Shown here: one piece after another, positions 46,397 to 56,357 of the stretch
Layout: each line of letters begins with the position of its first letter
Position numbering within the stretch: the first letter of the stretch is position 1
Source: Dehalococcoidia bacterium
GTDB lineage: Bacteria > Chloroflexota > Dehalococcoidia > Lucifugimonadales > Lucifugimonadaceae
Direction: 5' to 3'
DNA length: 64,000 nucleotides
NCBI GenBank assembly: GCA_028285005.1
Contig: JANQQP010000037.1
Location: 1-64,000, forward strand
The notes under the pieces: model-generated
The model's database searches: none
What the model saw: only the letters and a program-made list of their open reading frames with translations
What the model was told of the DNA's origin: nothing
Translations under genes and position numbers: made by a program

Positions 46397-47422
46397 TTAT
46401 GCAGTCGGGAGAAGCGCCAGTTCCTCTGTGCCGTTGCTGGTTGGCATGCTCAGCAGGTCCGTGGCGTGTCGCAGTTCTCGTTGCCGGGAGAGCAGGCGAG
46501 TGAACTGTGCCGTCTCTTTCGCGACGTCCACAGGAGACCACTTCGACAGCATTCCAACTTCGCAGCAGATGTTCTGGAATGATCGGACCAGTTGCCTTTG
46601 CAACTGTTGACGGTCCACCGCCCTATTTTTCGCCAACCTGTTAATCACCTTCTTCAGGTGCAGGTTGTAGGTCTGTGTGATCAGGAACGAACGGAGACCT
46701 GTCCGGCCGGCAACTCGCCTGGCGGTTGTGTGTTTGACATGACGGTCGGATGGCACTCCGGCGAATCCGGGACCCAGCAGCGCCAGCTCAATCGATCCAG
46801 CGGCAGATTCTGAGTAGATAGCGCAGTTGTCGAGCTTCAAGATTGGCACACGGCCACCTACGAAGTAGCACCCGAACGCGATCGACAGAACGGTGCTTGC
46901 GTAGTCGGTGAACCAGTCTGCCACCACCTCGGACGGATCTTCGCAATCTGGCTGACGGTGCGTCGTCTCCACCACTTCCCAGATCTTCTCACTATGAGGA
47001 CAGCACATACTGCCGGCTCCGACCCAGCCTGACCGTGCATCCATTCCGAGACTGGTGAGGCGTCGCCCAAAGCAGATGCTTGCCATCTGCAGGGTTTCGG
47101 CGATTGGTAGAAACCTTCGGAGCTTCTGCGCCTTGTTCGTTCGCCTCTTGCGTGAGCCAGTCTGTTTTTCCTGCTTATCTCGAGCCGGCTCGGACGCGGG
47201 CCTGACCACCGGGCGTGTTTTCTGCAAAGTCAAACCGTAGTGTCTCCCTCTGCCGTGGTCTCGAGGCACTGGATTTGCAAGACGAATGGTCGCATTTGTC
47301 GATACAAACCTCAAGATACGTGCCGACAAAAGCCTCCATAGGCTACAGGACTCACCGGTGAATTCAAGACCTCTGAGGTCAGGAATTATGTAGAATGCTC
47401 TGCGCACCAGTTTTCTGGTCAT
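46397..47422 (-). CDS. Hypothetical protein
   Basis: 341 residues from the first ATG; the true start may be internal (for example MASICFGRR). The N-terminal 110 residues are very basic (KQTGSRKRRTNKAQKLRR), and the central part has several Cys (SMCCPHSEK, ICCEVGM). The last 100 residues look helical (KKVINRLAKNRAVDRQQLQRQL). I recognise no domain. The basic stretch could bind nucleic acid. It sits at the edge of the accessory region between the binding-lipoprotein gene and a GDT1-type gene, and one copy of a 28-bp repeat lies in its 5' part. It may be a real accessory gene or a chance frame. Confidence 0.45.
   Translation of the reverse strand: MTRKLVRRAFYIIPDLRGLEFTGESCSLWRLLSARILRFVSTNATIRLANPVPRDHGRGRHYGLTLQKTRPVVRPASEPARDKQEKQTGSRKRRTNKAQKLRRFLPIAETLQMASICFGRRLTSLGMDARSGWVGAGSMCCPHSEKIWEVVETTHRQPDCEDPSEVVADWFTDYASTVLSIAFGCYFVGGRVPILKLDNCAIYSESAAGSIELALLGPGFAGVPSDRHVKHTTARRVAGRTGLRSFLITQTYNLHLKKVINRLAKNRAVDRQQLQRQLVRSFQNICCEVGMLSKWSPVDVAKETAQFTRLLSRQRELRHATDLLSMPTSNGTEELALLPTA
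47369..47396 (+). repeat. 28-bp imperfect direct repeat, left copy
   Basis: ACCTCTGAGGTC, then two variable bases, then GAATTA and a TxGAAT-like end. It matches the copy at 48213-48240 at 23 of 28 positions. The 13-base GACCTCTGAGGTC (47368-47380) is itself symmetric about the central T. Confidence 0.55.
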
Positions 47423-47523
47423 ACGCCAGCCAGTTCGACTCCATTTGAAACCGCCTCAGCCATCTTGGCCCTGCGTTCTAACCAGCAATTGAACCTCGAT
47501 ATCGAAACGATGAGCGGCGTTAA

Positions 47524-48090
47524 GTGCTAACGGCCCTCTGGGTCTCTTTTGGGCTTGTTGCAATCGGCGAGATGGGAGATAAATCCCAACTCGTGGCCCT
47601 TGCATTCGCATCTGTTTACCGATGGTGGCAGGTGGTTATCGGCATCCTGATTGCCACGCTCGTGGTGCATGCGGGTTCCGTGGCCGTGGGTAAAGTCGCA
47701 GCGGAGAATCTTCCCGAAACCGCACTGAGCATCGTCGCCGGCATCTCGTTCTTTGGCTTTGCCGCCTGGACTCTACGGGGCGACAAGATTTCGGAAGACG
47801 ACACGAAGGCGCGTGGCGGATTCGGTCCAATCGTGGTCGTCACGGTCGCATTCTTCATTGCCGAACTGGGCGACAAGACGATGCTGCTGACCGTGACCCT
47901 GGCGACGCAGTACGAGAGCTTCATTGGCACGTGGATCGGCTCCACACTCGGAATGGTTGCGGGGAGTGGCCTGGCGATTGTGGTCGGGTCCTTTGCCGGA
48001 TCAAGGCTTCCCCAGCGTCAGATCAACTACATAGCGGCGGCGCTGTTCGTGGGATTCGGGATCGTGCTTATCGTCACCGCTCTCGTATAG
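47524..48090 (+). CDS. GDT1/TMEM165 family cation transporter
   Basis: 188 residues with six predicted membrane helices. The two family motifs are EMGDKSQ (about 13-19) and ELGDKTM (about 115-121), one in each half, forming the cation path. Characterised members (UPF0016) export Mn or exchange Ca/Mn for protons. The start is a GTG; no ATG is available in frame. No yybP-ykoY-type manganese riboswitch was seen in the 100 bases upstream. It lies between the two copies of the 28-bp repeat. Confidence 0.88.
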   Translation: MLTALWVSFGLVAIGEMGDKSQLVALAFASVYRWWQVVIGILIATLVVHAGSVAVGKVAAENLPETALSIVAGISFFGFAAWTLRGDKISEDDTKARGGFGPIVVVTVAFFIAELGDKTMLLTVTLATQYESFIGTWIGSTLGMVAGSGLAIVVGSFAGSRLPQRQINYIAAALFVGFGIVLIVTALV

Positions 48091-48772
48091 CCGTTACGAG
48101 ATCCGTATCGATCCGCGGGCGTTGAGGAACAGCCCTGCTTGAGTCGCAAAGGGCAGACGAAGCCCGGAATCCGGGCGAATACCAATCCGGTCAACTGCTT
48201 CCGTAAATCCTTACCTCTGAGGTCTTGAATTAGCTGGAATCCGGCGTATTATTGCCCGCCGTGCGCTCGACCAAATCATCGACTTCGTAGATACGAAGCC
48301 CTTTGGCCGCGAGCGGACGAGCCCCGAAAGGGGCGCAATGCCGATCCGATACTGCGGGTGAATGGCGGGCGGATCGTAGAGTCCGGCCGCCACGATGAAC
48401 TTCTCGCTATGGATGGCGAGTACAGGAGCTACTGGAGAACCCAGAGCGGCCTGGACGTGGAGTCGCAGTCGCGCACGTCCAGCTAGAGAGCGCATTCGGC
48501 ATGGGCGACCTCGGACCCGTTCGTAGGCGTATCCGGCAAGCAAGCAGACTAGCCATCAGGGCAAACGGTTCTTAATGCCGACCTGTTTGGTGGAGGCAGA
48601 GGGAGTGAAGGGCGAACTTGGGTGGACCGGTTCACGTTCTGAACCCAGAAGTAGAGCCTAAATTCGGCTTTCTCCAATCTTTCCGGGCGACCGAACGAGT
48701 CCTGATGTAGCCGCCGATGGGGTTGGGTACTATGCGGGCGTACTCAACTCATTCCTGATCCCGGAGGGTGGC
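48091..48772 (+). other. Gene-poor stretch before the restriction-modification operon
   Basis: This 682-bp stretch has no convincing gene. A 110-codon leftward frame at 48211-48543 lacks any recognisable domain. It contains the right copy of the 28-bp repeat (48213-48240) and TGGTGGAG (48588-48595), the latter also present at the tRNA-Ala 3' end. The ribosome binding site GGAGG of hsdM lies at 48763-48767. Confidence 0.6.
48213..48240 (+). repeat. 28-bp imperfect direct repeat, right copy
   Basis: Second copy of the element at 47369-47396, same orientation, 23 of 28 bases identical. The two copies flank the GDT1-type gene and are 844 bp apart. Confidence 0.55.
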
Positions 48773-50455
48773 TTGACCCGTTCCACAGATTCGCAGACCT
48801 CGACCGACCTAGACTACGCCGACACTCTCTGGAAAGCAGCTGACGCACTGCGCGGGCAGGTTGATGCAGCCGAGTACAAGCACGTCGTCCTTGGACTTCT
48901 CTTCCTGAAATACATTTCCGATTCCTTCGACGCACGCCGAGAGGAACTCAAAGGTGAGTTAGAGGCCGAAGGCATCACAGGCCCTCAGTCGGAACCGCTC
49001 CTGGAAAATCGGGACGAATACACCGCCGAGCGCGTCTTCTGGGTGCCGCCCGAGGCTCGCTGGGACAATCTTCAAAACCAAGCCACACGCGCCGACATCG
49101 CAACCCTCATCGACGATGCAATCCTTGCCGTCGAACGCGATAACGCCAATCTGAAGGGAAAGCTTCCAAGAGACTACGCCCGCCGCGGCATCGCTCCCGA
49201 GCGGATGAAAGGTCTCATTGATCTGATCGCCAACGTTGGATTCAAAGGCGATAGAGCTCAGGCGCGAGACACACTTGGGCGCGTATATGAGTACTTCCTT
49301 GGCAAGTTTGCTCAGGCTGAAGGCAAGCTCGGCGGTGAGTTCTTCACGCCTCGCTGTATCGTCCGATTACTAGTCGAAATGCTGGAACCCTACGAGGGAC
49401 GTGTCTACGACCCCTGCTGCGGGTCGGCCGGGATGTTCGTGCAATCAGAGCGCTTTGTCGAAGCCCACGGCGGAAGCATGACCAGCATCTCGATCTTTGG
49501 CCAGGAGTCCAACCCGACCACATGGCGGCTCGCCCATATGAACCTGGCCATCCACAGCATCGAGGCCAATCTAGGCTCTCAACCTGCCGACTCATTCCTC
49601 CGTAATCTTCACCCTGACCTGAAGGCCGACTACATTCTGGCCAATCCGCCATTCAATGTGTCCAACTGGTCGGGCCAGCTACTCCAGGACGATGTCCGTT
49701 GGCGATTCGGCATGCCACCGACGGGCAATGCTAACTACGCCTGGATACAGCACTTTGTTCACCACCTTGCGCCGCCGAACGGTCGCGGTGGGGGTGTTGC
49801 TGGCTTCGTTATGGCTAACGGATCACTCTCTAGCAATTCAGGTGGAGAGGGCGATATCCGTCAGCGCATCATCGAAGCTGATTTGGTCGACTGCATCATC
49901 GCTCTACCGCCTCAGCTGTTCCTTACGACCGGCATTCCAGCATGCCTGTGGTTCCTAACCCGCGACAAGACCGGAGACAACCTGCCGCAGGGCGGGCGCG
50001 AGCGCACCGGTGAAACTCTTTTCATCGATGCTCGCAAGCTAGGGACGATGCAGACGCGAACTCTGCGTGTCCTCACCGGCGATGACAACGGACAGACGTT
50101 GCTCGCGGACGGCATGGGCGATCCGAACCACGATTCAGATATTGGGCGCATCGTTTACACCTACCGACAGTGGAGAGGAGAACCGGCACCGGAATGGTGG
50201 AACGCCGAAGAGCAAGGTGAATGGGATTACCTTGATCAGCCTGGGTTCTGCAAATCAGAAACAATCGAATCAATAGGCAAACATGACTTCATCCTCACAC
50301 CGGGCCGGTTCGTGGGAGCCGAAGTGCCAGAGGACGATGGAGAACCATTCACGGAAAGGTATCGGCGGCTTCTGGCTGAACTAGAGGAACACTTCTCAGT
50401 TGGCACGAAGCTGACAAGTGCTGTTCATCAGGCACTGAAAGGTGTCGCGGATTGA
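48773..50455 (+). CDS. hsdM: Type I restriction-modification system DNA methyltransferase subunit
   Basis: 560 residues from a TTG start with GGAGG 5 bases upstream. The N-terminal HsdM helical domain (about 10-150, [19 protein letters not shown]) precedes the catalytic domain with S-adenosylmethionine motif [13 protein letters not shown] (about 212-224) and the N6-adenine motif NPPF (about 290). With HsdS it methylates adenine in a bipartite site; with HsdS and HsdR it forms the restriction complex. Its stop overlaps the hsdS start (TTGA). Confidence 0.95.
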   Translation: MTRSTDSQTSTDLDYADTLWKAADALRGQVDAAEYKHVVLGLLFLKYISDSFDARREELKGELEAEGITGPQSEPLLENRDEYTAERVFWVPPEARWDNLQNQATRADIATLIDDAILAVERDNANLKGKLPRDYARRGIAPERMKGLIDLIANVGFKGDRAQARDTLGRVYEYFLGKFAQAEGKLGGEFFTPRCIVRLLVEMLEPYEGRVYDPCCGSAGMFVQSERFVEAHGGSMTSISIFGQESNPTTWRLAHMNLAIHSIEANLGSQPADSFLRNLHPDLKADYILANPPFNVSNWSGQLLQDDVRWRFGMPPTGNANYAWIQHFVHHLAPPNGRGGGVAGFVMANGSLSSNSGGEGDIRQRIIEADLVDCIIALPPQLFLTTGIPACLWFLTRDKTGDNLPQGGRERTGETLFIDARKLGTMQTRTLRVLTGDDNGQTLLADGMGDPNHDSDIGRIVYTYRQWRGEPAPEWWNAEEQGEWDYLDQPGFCKSETIESIGKHDFILTPGRFVGAEVPEDDGEPFTERYRRLLAELEEHFSVGTKLTSAVHQALKGVAD

Positions 50456-51777
50456 ACGATGAAAATACTATCGAAGCGAGATTTGGGTCGTATGCGTCCA
50501 ACGTTCGCAACGCCTTTGTTGGTGGCCCGTTTGGATCGAATCTTGTTTCGGCTGACTATGTCAGTGCTGGGGTACCTGTCATACGAGGTCAGAATCTTGG
50601 CCAGGGGCGATGGGTTTCTGGAAAGTTTGCTTTTGTTTCGCCCGAGAAAGCCGAGTCCCTTAAAGCGAACTGGGCCAGACCAGGCGATTTAGTGTTCACA
50701 CAACGCGGTACCCTCGGGCAAGTAGCAATCGTTCCGGATGGCCCTTGGGACAAATACGTTGTCTCGCAAAGTCAAATGAAGGTAACGCTCGACCGTGAAC
50801 GAGCAGACACACTCTTCGTCTACTACTATTTCAGTAATCCAAGAGAGATTGAGTACATTCTCTCTAATGCAATTCAGACTGGTGTTCCTCACACTAATCT
50901 GGCTCAGCTCAGGAACCATCCGGCGCGCTTCCCCGATGTGGCGAAGCAACGGGCTGTCGCTCGCGTACTTGGAACGCTCGACGACAAGATCGAGCAGAAT
51001 CGACGCACAGCGGAGGTGCTGGAGCGACTCGCCCGGGCAATCTTCAAGGCATGGTTCGTGGATTTCGAGCCGGTCAGAGCCAAGGCCAATGGAGCGACAT
51101 CCTTCCCCTCCGTCCCACAGCGGATCTTCGACTCGCTCCCCGTCAGGTTAACCGAGTCCGAAATCGGCCCGATCCCCGAAGGATGGGATGTCGACTCAGT
51201 TTCAAGCATATGTTCCATCGTGAGTGGTGGAACGCCGAAACGATCTGAACCTGCCTACTGGAATGGAGACATACCGTGGTATTCGATACGAAGTGCACCT
51301 GCCGAAGGACAAGTATGGGTGAGCGAAACCGCTGAACAGATTACTGAAAGTGGTTTGGCAAACAGTCCGGCACGCATGGTCCCGAAAGGTTGCACGATAA
51401 TCTCCGCGCGCGGAACAGTTGGTAAGTTGGCGATGGCTGCGATTCCAATGGCATTTAACCAGACTTGCTATGGCTTGCTGCCATCCGATATGAGTTCGTA
51501 CAGTTACATCTTCTTGGTGATAAAAAACGCCGTTGCCGATCTGCAGCAAAGGTCTTATGGATCTGTATTCGACACCATTACTAAACCGACGTTTGACGAA
51601 TTGCTGATTCCAATGGCACCGTCGCGGATTGTCATTGGTTTCGAGTCAGTAGTAGAACCACTGTTCGAGCTGATGTTGCAACTGAGTCGAGAATCATCGT
51701 CGCTCACCGAACTCCGAGACTATCTGCTCCCACAGATGCTGAGCGGTCAGGTACGAGTGGGATCTGCCGATGGCTAA
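50452..51777 (+). CDS. hsdS: Type I restriction-modification system specificity subunit
   Basis: 441 residues from a TTG overlapping the hsdM stop. Two target-recognition domains are visible: about 1-160 ([25 protein letters not shown]) and about 225-385 ([23 protein letters not shown]). They are separated by the central conserved helix (about 165-210, [25 protein letters not shown] spacing), with a second conserved helix at the C-terminus ([15 protein letters not shown]). It sets the DNA sequence recognised by the complex; each domain reads one half-site. The specificity cannot be inferred by eye. Overlaps the next gene by 8 bases. Confidence 0.92.
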   Translation: MNDENTIEARFGSYASNVRNAFVGGPFGSNLVSADYVSAGVPVIRGQNLGQGRWVSGKFAFVSPEKAESLKANWARPGDLVFTQRGTLGQVAIVPDGPWDKYVVSQSQMKVTLDRERADTLFVYYYFSNPREIEYILSNAIQTGVPHTNLAQLRNHPARFPDVAKQRAVARVLGTLDDKIEQNRRTAEVLERLARAIFKAWFVDFEPVRAKANGATSFPSVPQRIFDSLPVRLTESEIGPIPEGWDVDSVSSICSIVSGGTPKRSEPAYWNGDIPWYSIRSAPAEGQVWVSETAEQITESGLANSPARMVPKGCTIISARGTVGKLAMAAIPMAFNQTCYGLLPSDMSSYSYIFLVIKNAVADLQQRSYGSVFDTITKPTFDELLIPMAPSRIVIGFESVVEPLFELMLQLSRESSSLTELRDYLLPQMLSGQVRVGSADG

Positions 51778-52489
51778 GGGTTCAACGGCTCGCGATCCTT
51801 TCCAGATGCATGGATCTCGCGCTGTCATGGTCGATGGTCTGATGTCCCCAGTGATCGAACAGCAGGTTCAGGCCATCGAGAACGCCCTAGAAAGCATCCC
51901 GGACTTCGCATTCGATCTGTCAAAAACCCTGGTTGAATCCGTGTGCAAGACCGTTCTTGCAGACATCGGTCATACTGCCGACTCCAAATGGGATGCGCCT
52001 CGGTTACTCCGCGAAACTACGAACAGGTTGAATCTACTGCCTCGCGGTCACCCAGATCCGGCCAAGGCCCGTAATTCCATCGAGAGGACAATCCGCGGTT
52101 TGCTGCAGACCATCCAAGGACTCTGCGAGCTTCGCAACGATTACGGCATGGCGTCACATGGCCGCGATCACCTATCTGCACGGCTAGGTCTCCGGCAGGC
52201 AACTCTTGCTGCACAGTCAGCCGACACGATTGCCTCATTCGTATATCGCGTACATCGTGACGCGCTCATACGAACTCCAGGCGAGCGCATCTACTACGAA
52301 GATCACGCCGATTTCAATGATTCCTTTGATCGCGAGAACGAGGCAGTTCGCGTCGGTGGAGTGGAACTCGAACCGAGCTACGTGTTGTACCGCGCTGATG
52401 AGGAGGCCTACAAGGCAGCACTCAATGAGTACCTCACTGAGAATGGCGATACGGACGCAGATGAGGAGCCTGTGGATCAGGAAAGTTGA
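51770..52489 (+). CDS. Abortive infection (Abi_C-like) protein inside the hsd operon
   Basis: 239 residues. The central-to-C-terminal part resembles the Abi_C domain: LVESVCKTVLADIG (about 50-63), IERTIRGLLQTIQGLCELRNDYGMASHG (about 104-130 in pieces), then an alternating helix with AAQSADTIASFVYRVH. The LRNxYGxxxHG motif is the main evidence. Some Abi_C proteins provide phage defence by causing dormancy or death; the mechanism is poorly understood. The C-terminal 40 residues are acidic. The ATG lies inside the end of hsdS (8-base overlap), so it is translated with the restriction-modification subunits. Confidence 0.7.
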   Translation: MAKGSTARDPFQMHGSRAVMVDGLMSPVIEQQVQAIENALESIPDFAFDLSKTLVESVCKTVLADIGHTADSKWDAPRLLRETTNRLNLLPRGHPDPAKARNSIERTIRGLLQTIQGLCELRNDYGMASHGRDHLSARLGLRQATLAAQSADTIASFVYRVHRDALIRTPGERIYYEDHADFNDSFDRENEAVRVGGVELEPSYVLYRADEEAYKAALNEYLTENGDTDADEEPVDQES

Positions 52490-52498
52490 GGTGGACTT

Positions 52499-52939
52499 GT
52501 GGCCAAGCGACGACTATCGGTGAGCCTGAAACGGACAGCCGCCATGCACATCACCAACGTGTCGGTTGGCAATGACAAGCTCTGTTACCTTCTGGTAGTT
52601 GACAAGAAACTCTCCTACCCGACCGGTCGGTCGAAGATCGCCTACATCGGTACGACTGAGAAGGGTCTCACTCGAATATCGCAAAGCGTCGCTGCCAAAG
52701 CCGATGAAGTGCTAGCTATCCACGGTGTCAAAGCATTCGAGGCACGAGTCGTGACATGTGCCCCGCGTCAGAACGTGAGGACATGGCACAAACTGGAACG
52801 GGCGATGCTGCTGATATTCCGCGAACTCTTTGGCGAGATTCCGCGTTTGAATAGGCAAGGTAATCGGATAAGGGCTACGAACGAATTCGATTACTTTGCT
52901 GAGAGTCGTATTAAGACGATCTTAGAGGACATCGGATGA
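52499..52939 (+). CDS. Small GIY-YIG-nuclease-like protein in the hsd operon
   Basis: 146 residues from a GTG preceded by AGGTGG. KIAYIGTTEKGLTRIS (about 42-57) resembles the GIY-YIG core with the first Tyr/Ile pair, and a later HKLERAMLLIF (about 96-106) could supply the catalytic Glu, followed by RLNRQGN. These make a GIY-YIG-fold nuclease possible, but the canonical G-I-Y motif is not intact, so catalytic activity is doubtful. It follows the Abi_C-like gene by 9 bases and overlaps hsdR by ATGA. Confidence 0.5.
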   Translation: MAKRRLSVSLKRTAAMHITNVSVGNDKLCYLLVVDKKLSYPTGRSKIAYIGTTEKGLTRISQSVAAKADEVLAIHGVKAFEARVVTCAPRQNVRTWHKLERAMLLIFRELFGEIPRLNRQGNRIRATNEFDYFAESRIKTILEDIG

Positions 52940-55900
52940 CATCGTCGCCAACTGAAAAGCTGGTCGAAGATGTAGCGTCTGTCTACTTCGGCACCGTTGA
53001 CATCGAAGTGAAACGCGGTGTCGATATCGATGACGCGGGCGAGCGGAGCGGTCCATCCGACGTGCATTTAGTCGGTCGATTGTCGGCCGCTCTAAGCCGC
53101 CTGAATCCTGACTTACCTCATGAAACCATCGAGGAGGTCATACGCCAACTGTCGAGACCATCGGAACCGACGCTAGTTCAAAACAACCGGTGGTTCCACA
53201 CGGCGCTAACCGACGGCATCGATGTCGAATATCGAGACACCACAAGCGGTGAGACACTTGGAGGTCGAGCCCGGCTGGTCGACTATGAGGATGCAAAGGC
53301 TAACGATCTGTTGGTGGTGCGTCAGCTCACGGTTGCCGGAACATCTGACAAGTTCATTCGACCTGATCTGACGCTGTTCCTTAACGGAATTCCTGTCGCT
53401 GTAATCGAACTGAAAGATCCAACGGATACGCAGGCTGACCTCGGCACCGCAATCGACCAGCTTGGTCGGTACATGGACACAACACCTGACCTCTTCGTAC
53501 CAAACGTGGCATTGGTCGTCTCCGATGGAATGCTCACACGTGTGGGATCGATCACTAGCGGGCGGGACAGGTTCACACCATGGCGTTCGATTGAGAGTGA
53601 AGAGGTCGGAGCTTCCACACTTGAGGTCTTGATTCAAGGACTATTCGAGCCGACCACGTTGGTTGACTACCTGCGTAGCTGCGTTGTGTTCGAAGAGGAC
53701 GAACGAGGTGAGATCTCAAAGAAGATCGCGGGTTATCACCAGTTTCGAGCAGTTCGGAGGGCACGAGCAAGCGTGCTCGATAGCCTGAAACCTAGTGGTG
53801 ATGGTCGAGGTGGAGTGATCTGGCATACACAGGGATCAGGAAAGTCACTGACCATGTTGATGCTGGCCGGGTCGCTGATCCGTGAGCCGCAGATGGCGAA
53901 CCCGACTGTCGTCATGATCACTGACCGGAACGACCTCGATGATCAGTTGTTTGACACCTTTGCGGCGGGGCGAGCACTGCTCCGGCAGGAGCCGATCCAG
54001 GCCGAGAGTAGGGAGCATTTGAAAGAGCTCCTGGACCGCGCATCTGGTGGAGTGATCTTCACGACCATTCAGAAATTCGCGGAGCGCGCAAGGGACGATT
54101 CCATTTCAGATCGCGTCAACGTCGTGGTGATGGCAGACGAGGCGCATCGCAGTCAGTATGGACTCACGAAAGGCGACGCTCGCTGGATGCGGAATTCACT
54201 ACCGAATGCGACGTTTGTAGGATTTACCGGGACTCCTTTGGACCGAGACGACCGGAGCACAGTGAGGGTCTTTGGCGAGTACGCAGATGTGTACGACATC
54301 CTTCAAGCCGTAGAGGATGGAGCTACTAGGCCGATCTACTACGAATCTCGGATTGTGAAGCTCACAGTTGACGCGGCCGGTGCGGCTGCCGCCGAAGAGG
54401 AACTGGAGAAAGCAGCGGCCGCAGATGCTACAGGCGAGGATGTACCCGACCAGATTCGTGTGCGGTTGGAGTCGTTGGTCGGAGCGCCTGAGCGCCTAGA
54501 GCGTTTGGCTGCGTTCATTGTCGATCATTGGGAGGCACGACGCGAAGCGATGGAAGGAAAGGCGATGGTCGTCACGATGAGTCGTGACATCGCAGCCAAG
54601 CTTTACGAACAAATCAAATCTCTGCGTCCTCAGTGGCACGATCCCGACGATGAGAAAGGCTCAATGAAGGTGGTGGTTACAGGGTCCACCGAAGACGAAG
54701 AGCCACTTAGGAGTCATGTGCGAACGAAGGCAGCTCGGAAGCGCTTGACAGAACGTTTCAAGAATCCGGACGATGATTTGCGCTTGGCAATCGTGTGTGA
54801 GATGTGGCTAACGGGCTTTGACTGCCCACCGGCCCACACCATGTATGTGGACAAGCCGCTCGCAGGCCACAACCTGATGCAGGCTATCGCGAGAGTGAAC
54901 CGGGTTTACGGTGAGAAACCGGGCGGATTGATCGTTGATCTACTGGGGTTGGCGGATCAGTTAGCCGACGCGCTTGCAACGTACACGCAGGCTGGCGGTC
55001 GCGGCGACGCCGTCAAGCAGGTTCAAGATCAGGCGGTCCCTGTAATGCAGGGGGCATTCGAGAAGCTGCGTGACTTTTTCCACGGGTGTGACTATGAGTG
55101 TGCCTTGGATGCGGAACCTACTGCCGTGTTGTCCATCTACGTACGGTCAATCGACCATGTGTTCGGTCAAGACGAAGGCTGGACTCGGCTGCGGACTCTA
55201 GTCAAAGAGCTATCTGCGGCATTCGCTCTGGCTGTCCCGCGTCCTGAGACTGAGGACATCGCTCCACATCTAGCGTTTTTCCAACGTGTCGTTGCGATGA
55301 TTCGAAAACGGCTTACGGATGACGCGGAATCCAAAGCTGCCAATGGGCGACAGCGAGACATCGATGCCGCCGTCCGACAAGTGATCGGCAACGCGGTTGA
55401 CGCCGATGAAGTAATAGACCTATTCGCAGTGGCCGGACTTGAGGAAGCGCGCCTCGACATCTTGAGTGATGAATTCCTGGGGCGCGTGGCTGCTCTGGAA
55501 CACAAAAACCTGGCCTTGGAGACGCTGCGCAAGTTGCTCAATGATCAGATACGGGCATCAGAACGCACGAATATCGTCCAGAGCCGTAGATTCCGAGAAG
55601 CGCTCGAAGACGCCATGCTGCGGTACACGAACAAGGCGATCACAACCGCAGAGATGATTGGTCGACTTATCGATCTGGCAAAAGTGGTTCGCGAGGCGCA
55701 GCGACGTGGTGAGGATCTGGGTCTGAGCGGCGAAGAAATCGCGTTCTACGATGCACTGGCCGAGAATGAATCAGCTCGCGATGTGATGAAAAGCGACACG
55801 CTAAGGTTGATGGCCCGCGAATTGACGGAAATGATTCGTCGAATGCCGAAACTCGACTGGACTCAGCGAGAATCAGTTCGTGCAGGGTTGAGACGGAACG

Positions 55901-56001
55901 TACGTCGATTGCTGGCTAAGTACGGCTACCCACCTGATCTAGCTGACGGTGCCACACAGCTGGTACTGCGACAGGCTGAACTGTCAACCGCAAACGCGTA
56001 G
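52936..56001 (+). CDS. hsdR: Type I restriction endonuclease subunit R
   Basis: 1,021 residues, full length. The N-terminal nuclease domain has RPDLTLFLNG and AVIELKD (about 142-160), the D-ExK site. The translocase follows with Walker A GSGKS (about 300), DEAH (about 401), FTGTPL (motif III, about 430) and MWLTGFDCP and QAIARVNR (motifs V and VI, about 630-660). A helical C-terminal region (about 800-1020) binds HsdM. It translocates and cleaves unmodified DNA at a distance from the recognition site, using ATP. The start overlaps the preceding stop (ATGA). Confidence 0.95.
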   Translation: MTSSPTEKLVEDVASVYFGTVDIEVKRGVDIDDAGERSGPSDVHLVGRLSAALSRLNPDLPHETIEEVIRQLSRPSEPTLVQNNRWFHTALTDGIDVEYRDTTSGETLGGRARLVDYEDAKANDLLVVRQLTVAGTSDKFIRPDLTLFLNGIPVAVIELKDPTDTQADLGTAIDQLGRYMDTTPDLFVPNVALVVSDGMLTRVGSITSGRDRFTPWRSIESEEVGASTLEVLIQGLFEPTTLVDYLRSCVVFEEDERGEISKKIAGYHQFRAVRRARASVLDSLKPSGDGRGGVIWHTQGSGKSLTMLMLAGSLIREPQMANPTVVMITDRNDLDDQLFDTFAAGRALLRQEPIQAESREHLKELLDRASGGVIFTTIQKFAERARDDSISDRVNVVVMADEAHRSQYGLTKGDARWMRNSLPNATFVGFTGTPLDRDDRSTVRVFGEYADVYDILQAVEDGATRPIYYESRIVKLTVDAAGAAAAEEELEKAAAADATGEDVPDQIRVRLESLVGAPERLERLAAFIVDHWEARREAMEGKAMVVTMSRDIAAKLYEQIKSLRPQWHDPDDEKGSMKVVVTGSTEDEEPLRSHVRTKAARKRLTERFKNPDDDLRLAIVCEMWLTGFDCPPAHTMYVDKPLAGHNLMQAIARVNRVYGEKPGGLIVDLLGLADQLADALATYTQAGGRGDAVKQVQDQAVPVMQGAFEKLRDFFHGCDYECALDAEPTAVLSIYVRSIDHVFGQDEGWTRLRTLVKELSAAFALAVPRPETEDIAPHLAFFQRVVAMIRKRLTDDAESKAANGRQRDIDAAVRQVIGNAVDADEVIDLFAVAGLEEARLDILSDEFLGRVAALEHKNLALETLRKLLNDQIRASERTNIVQSRRFREALEDAMLRYTNKAITTAEMIGRLIDLAKVVREAQRRGEDLGLSGEEIAFYDALAENESARDVMKSDTLRLMARELTEMIRRMPKLDWTQRESVRAGLRRNVRRLLAKYGYPPDLADGATQLVLRQAELSTANA

Positions 56002-56357
56002 CTGATCATGGGCGCATTTGGGATTGCACCGACAACGCGCAGTTCACATCGGCCGTTGTGCCAAAGGGCGTAATTGCACGCCTTTCACCGTATCTCTGCA
56101 GTCTTGGGCTTTTGCACATCGCCGGTCGTTTGCTTGCCAAGCAAGGAGTCGCTCGTGTCAGCCTGCACCACTTCTGCGATTAACCTTGCCAGAAGCTGAA
56201 TCCCGACCTGCCCGTCTTTGTCTGCGGCTGCCATGCAGCCAATCTGGAGAAGTACCCGATTCAGGCTTTTCGACCGTTGCAGTAGTCACTGTGGCAAGAA
56301 CAATCACAAATAGTGGCATATTCAAGAGCAGTATTGCCTTAGAACGTTGTCAAGCCT
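56002..56357 (+). other. Intergenic region after hsdR
   Basis: This 356-bp stretch holds no convincing gene. Apart from the hairpin at 56063-56085 I see nothing in it; it may carry the promoter of the following HTH-like gene. Confidence 0.5.
56063..56085 (+). terminator. Weak hairpin after hsdR
   Basis: AAAGGGCGT (56063-56071) can pair with ACGCCTTT (56078-56085) with one bulged G and a 6-base loop, about 60 bases after the hsdR stop. Only a short T run follows, so termination here is tentative. Confidence 0.3.

Noticed and set aside
47423..47523. Manganese (yybP-ykoY) riboswitch before the GDT1-type gene
   Set aside because: Such riboswitches often precede this family, but I found no matching conserved core in the 100 bases available.
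48211..48543. A 110-codon leftward frame in the gene-poor stretch
   Set aside because: No domain, no ribosome binding site and Arg-rich composition; its end coincides with the repeat copy.
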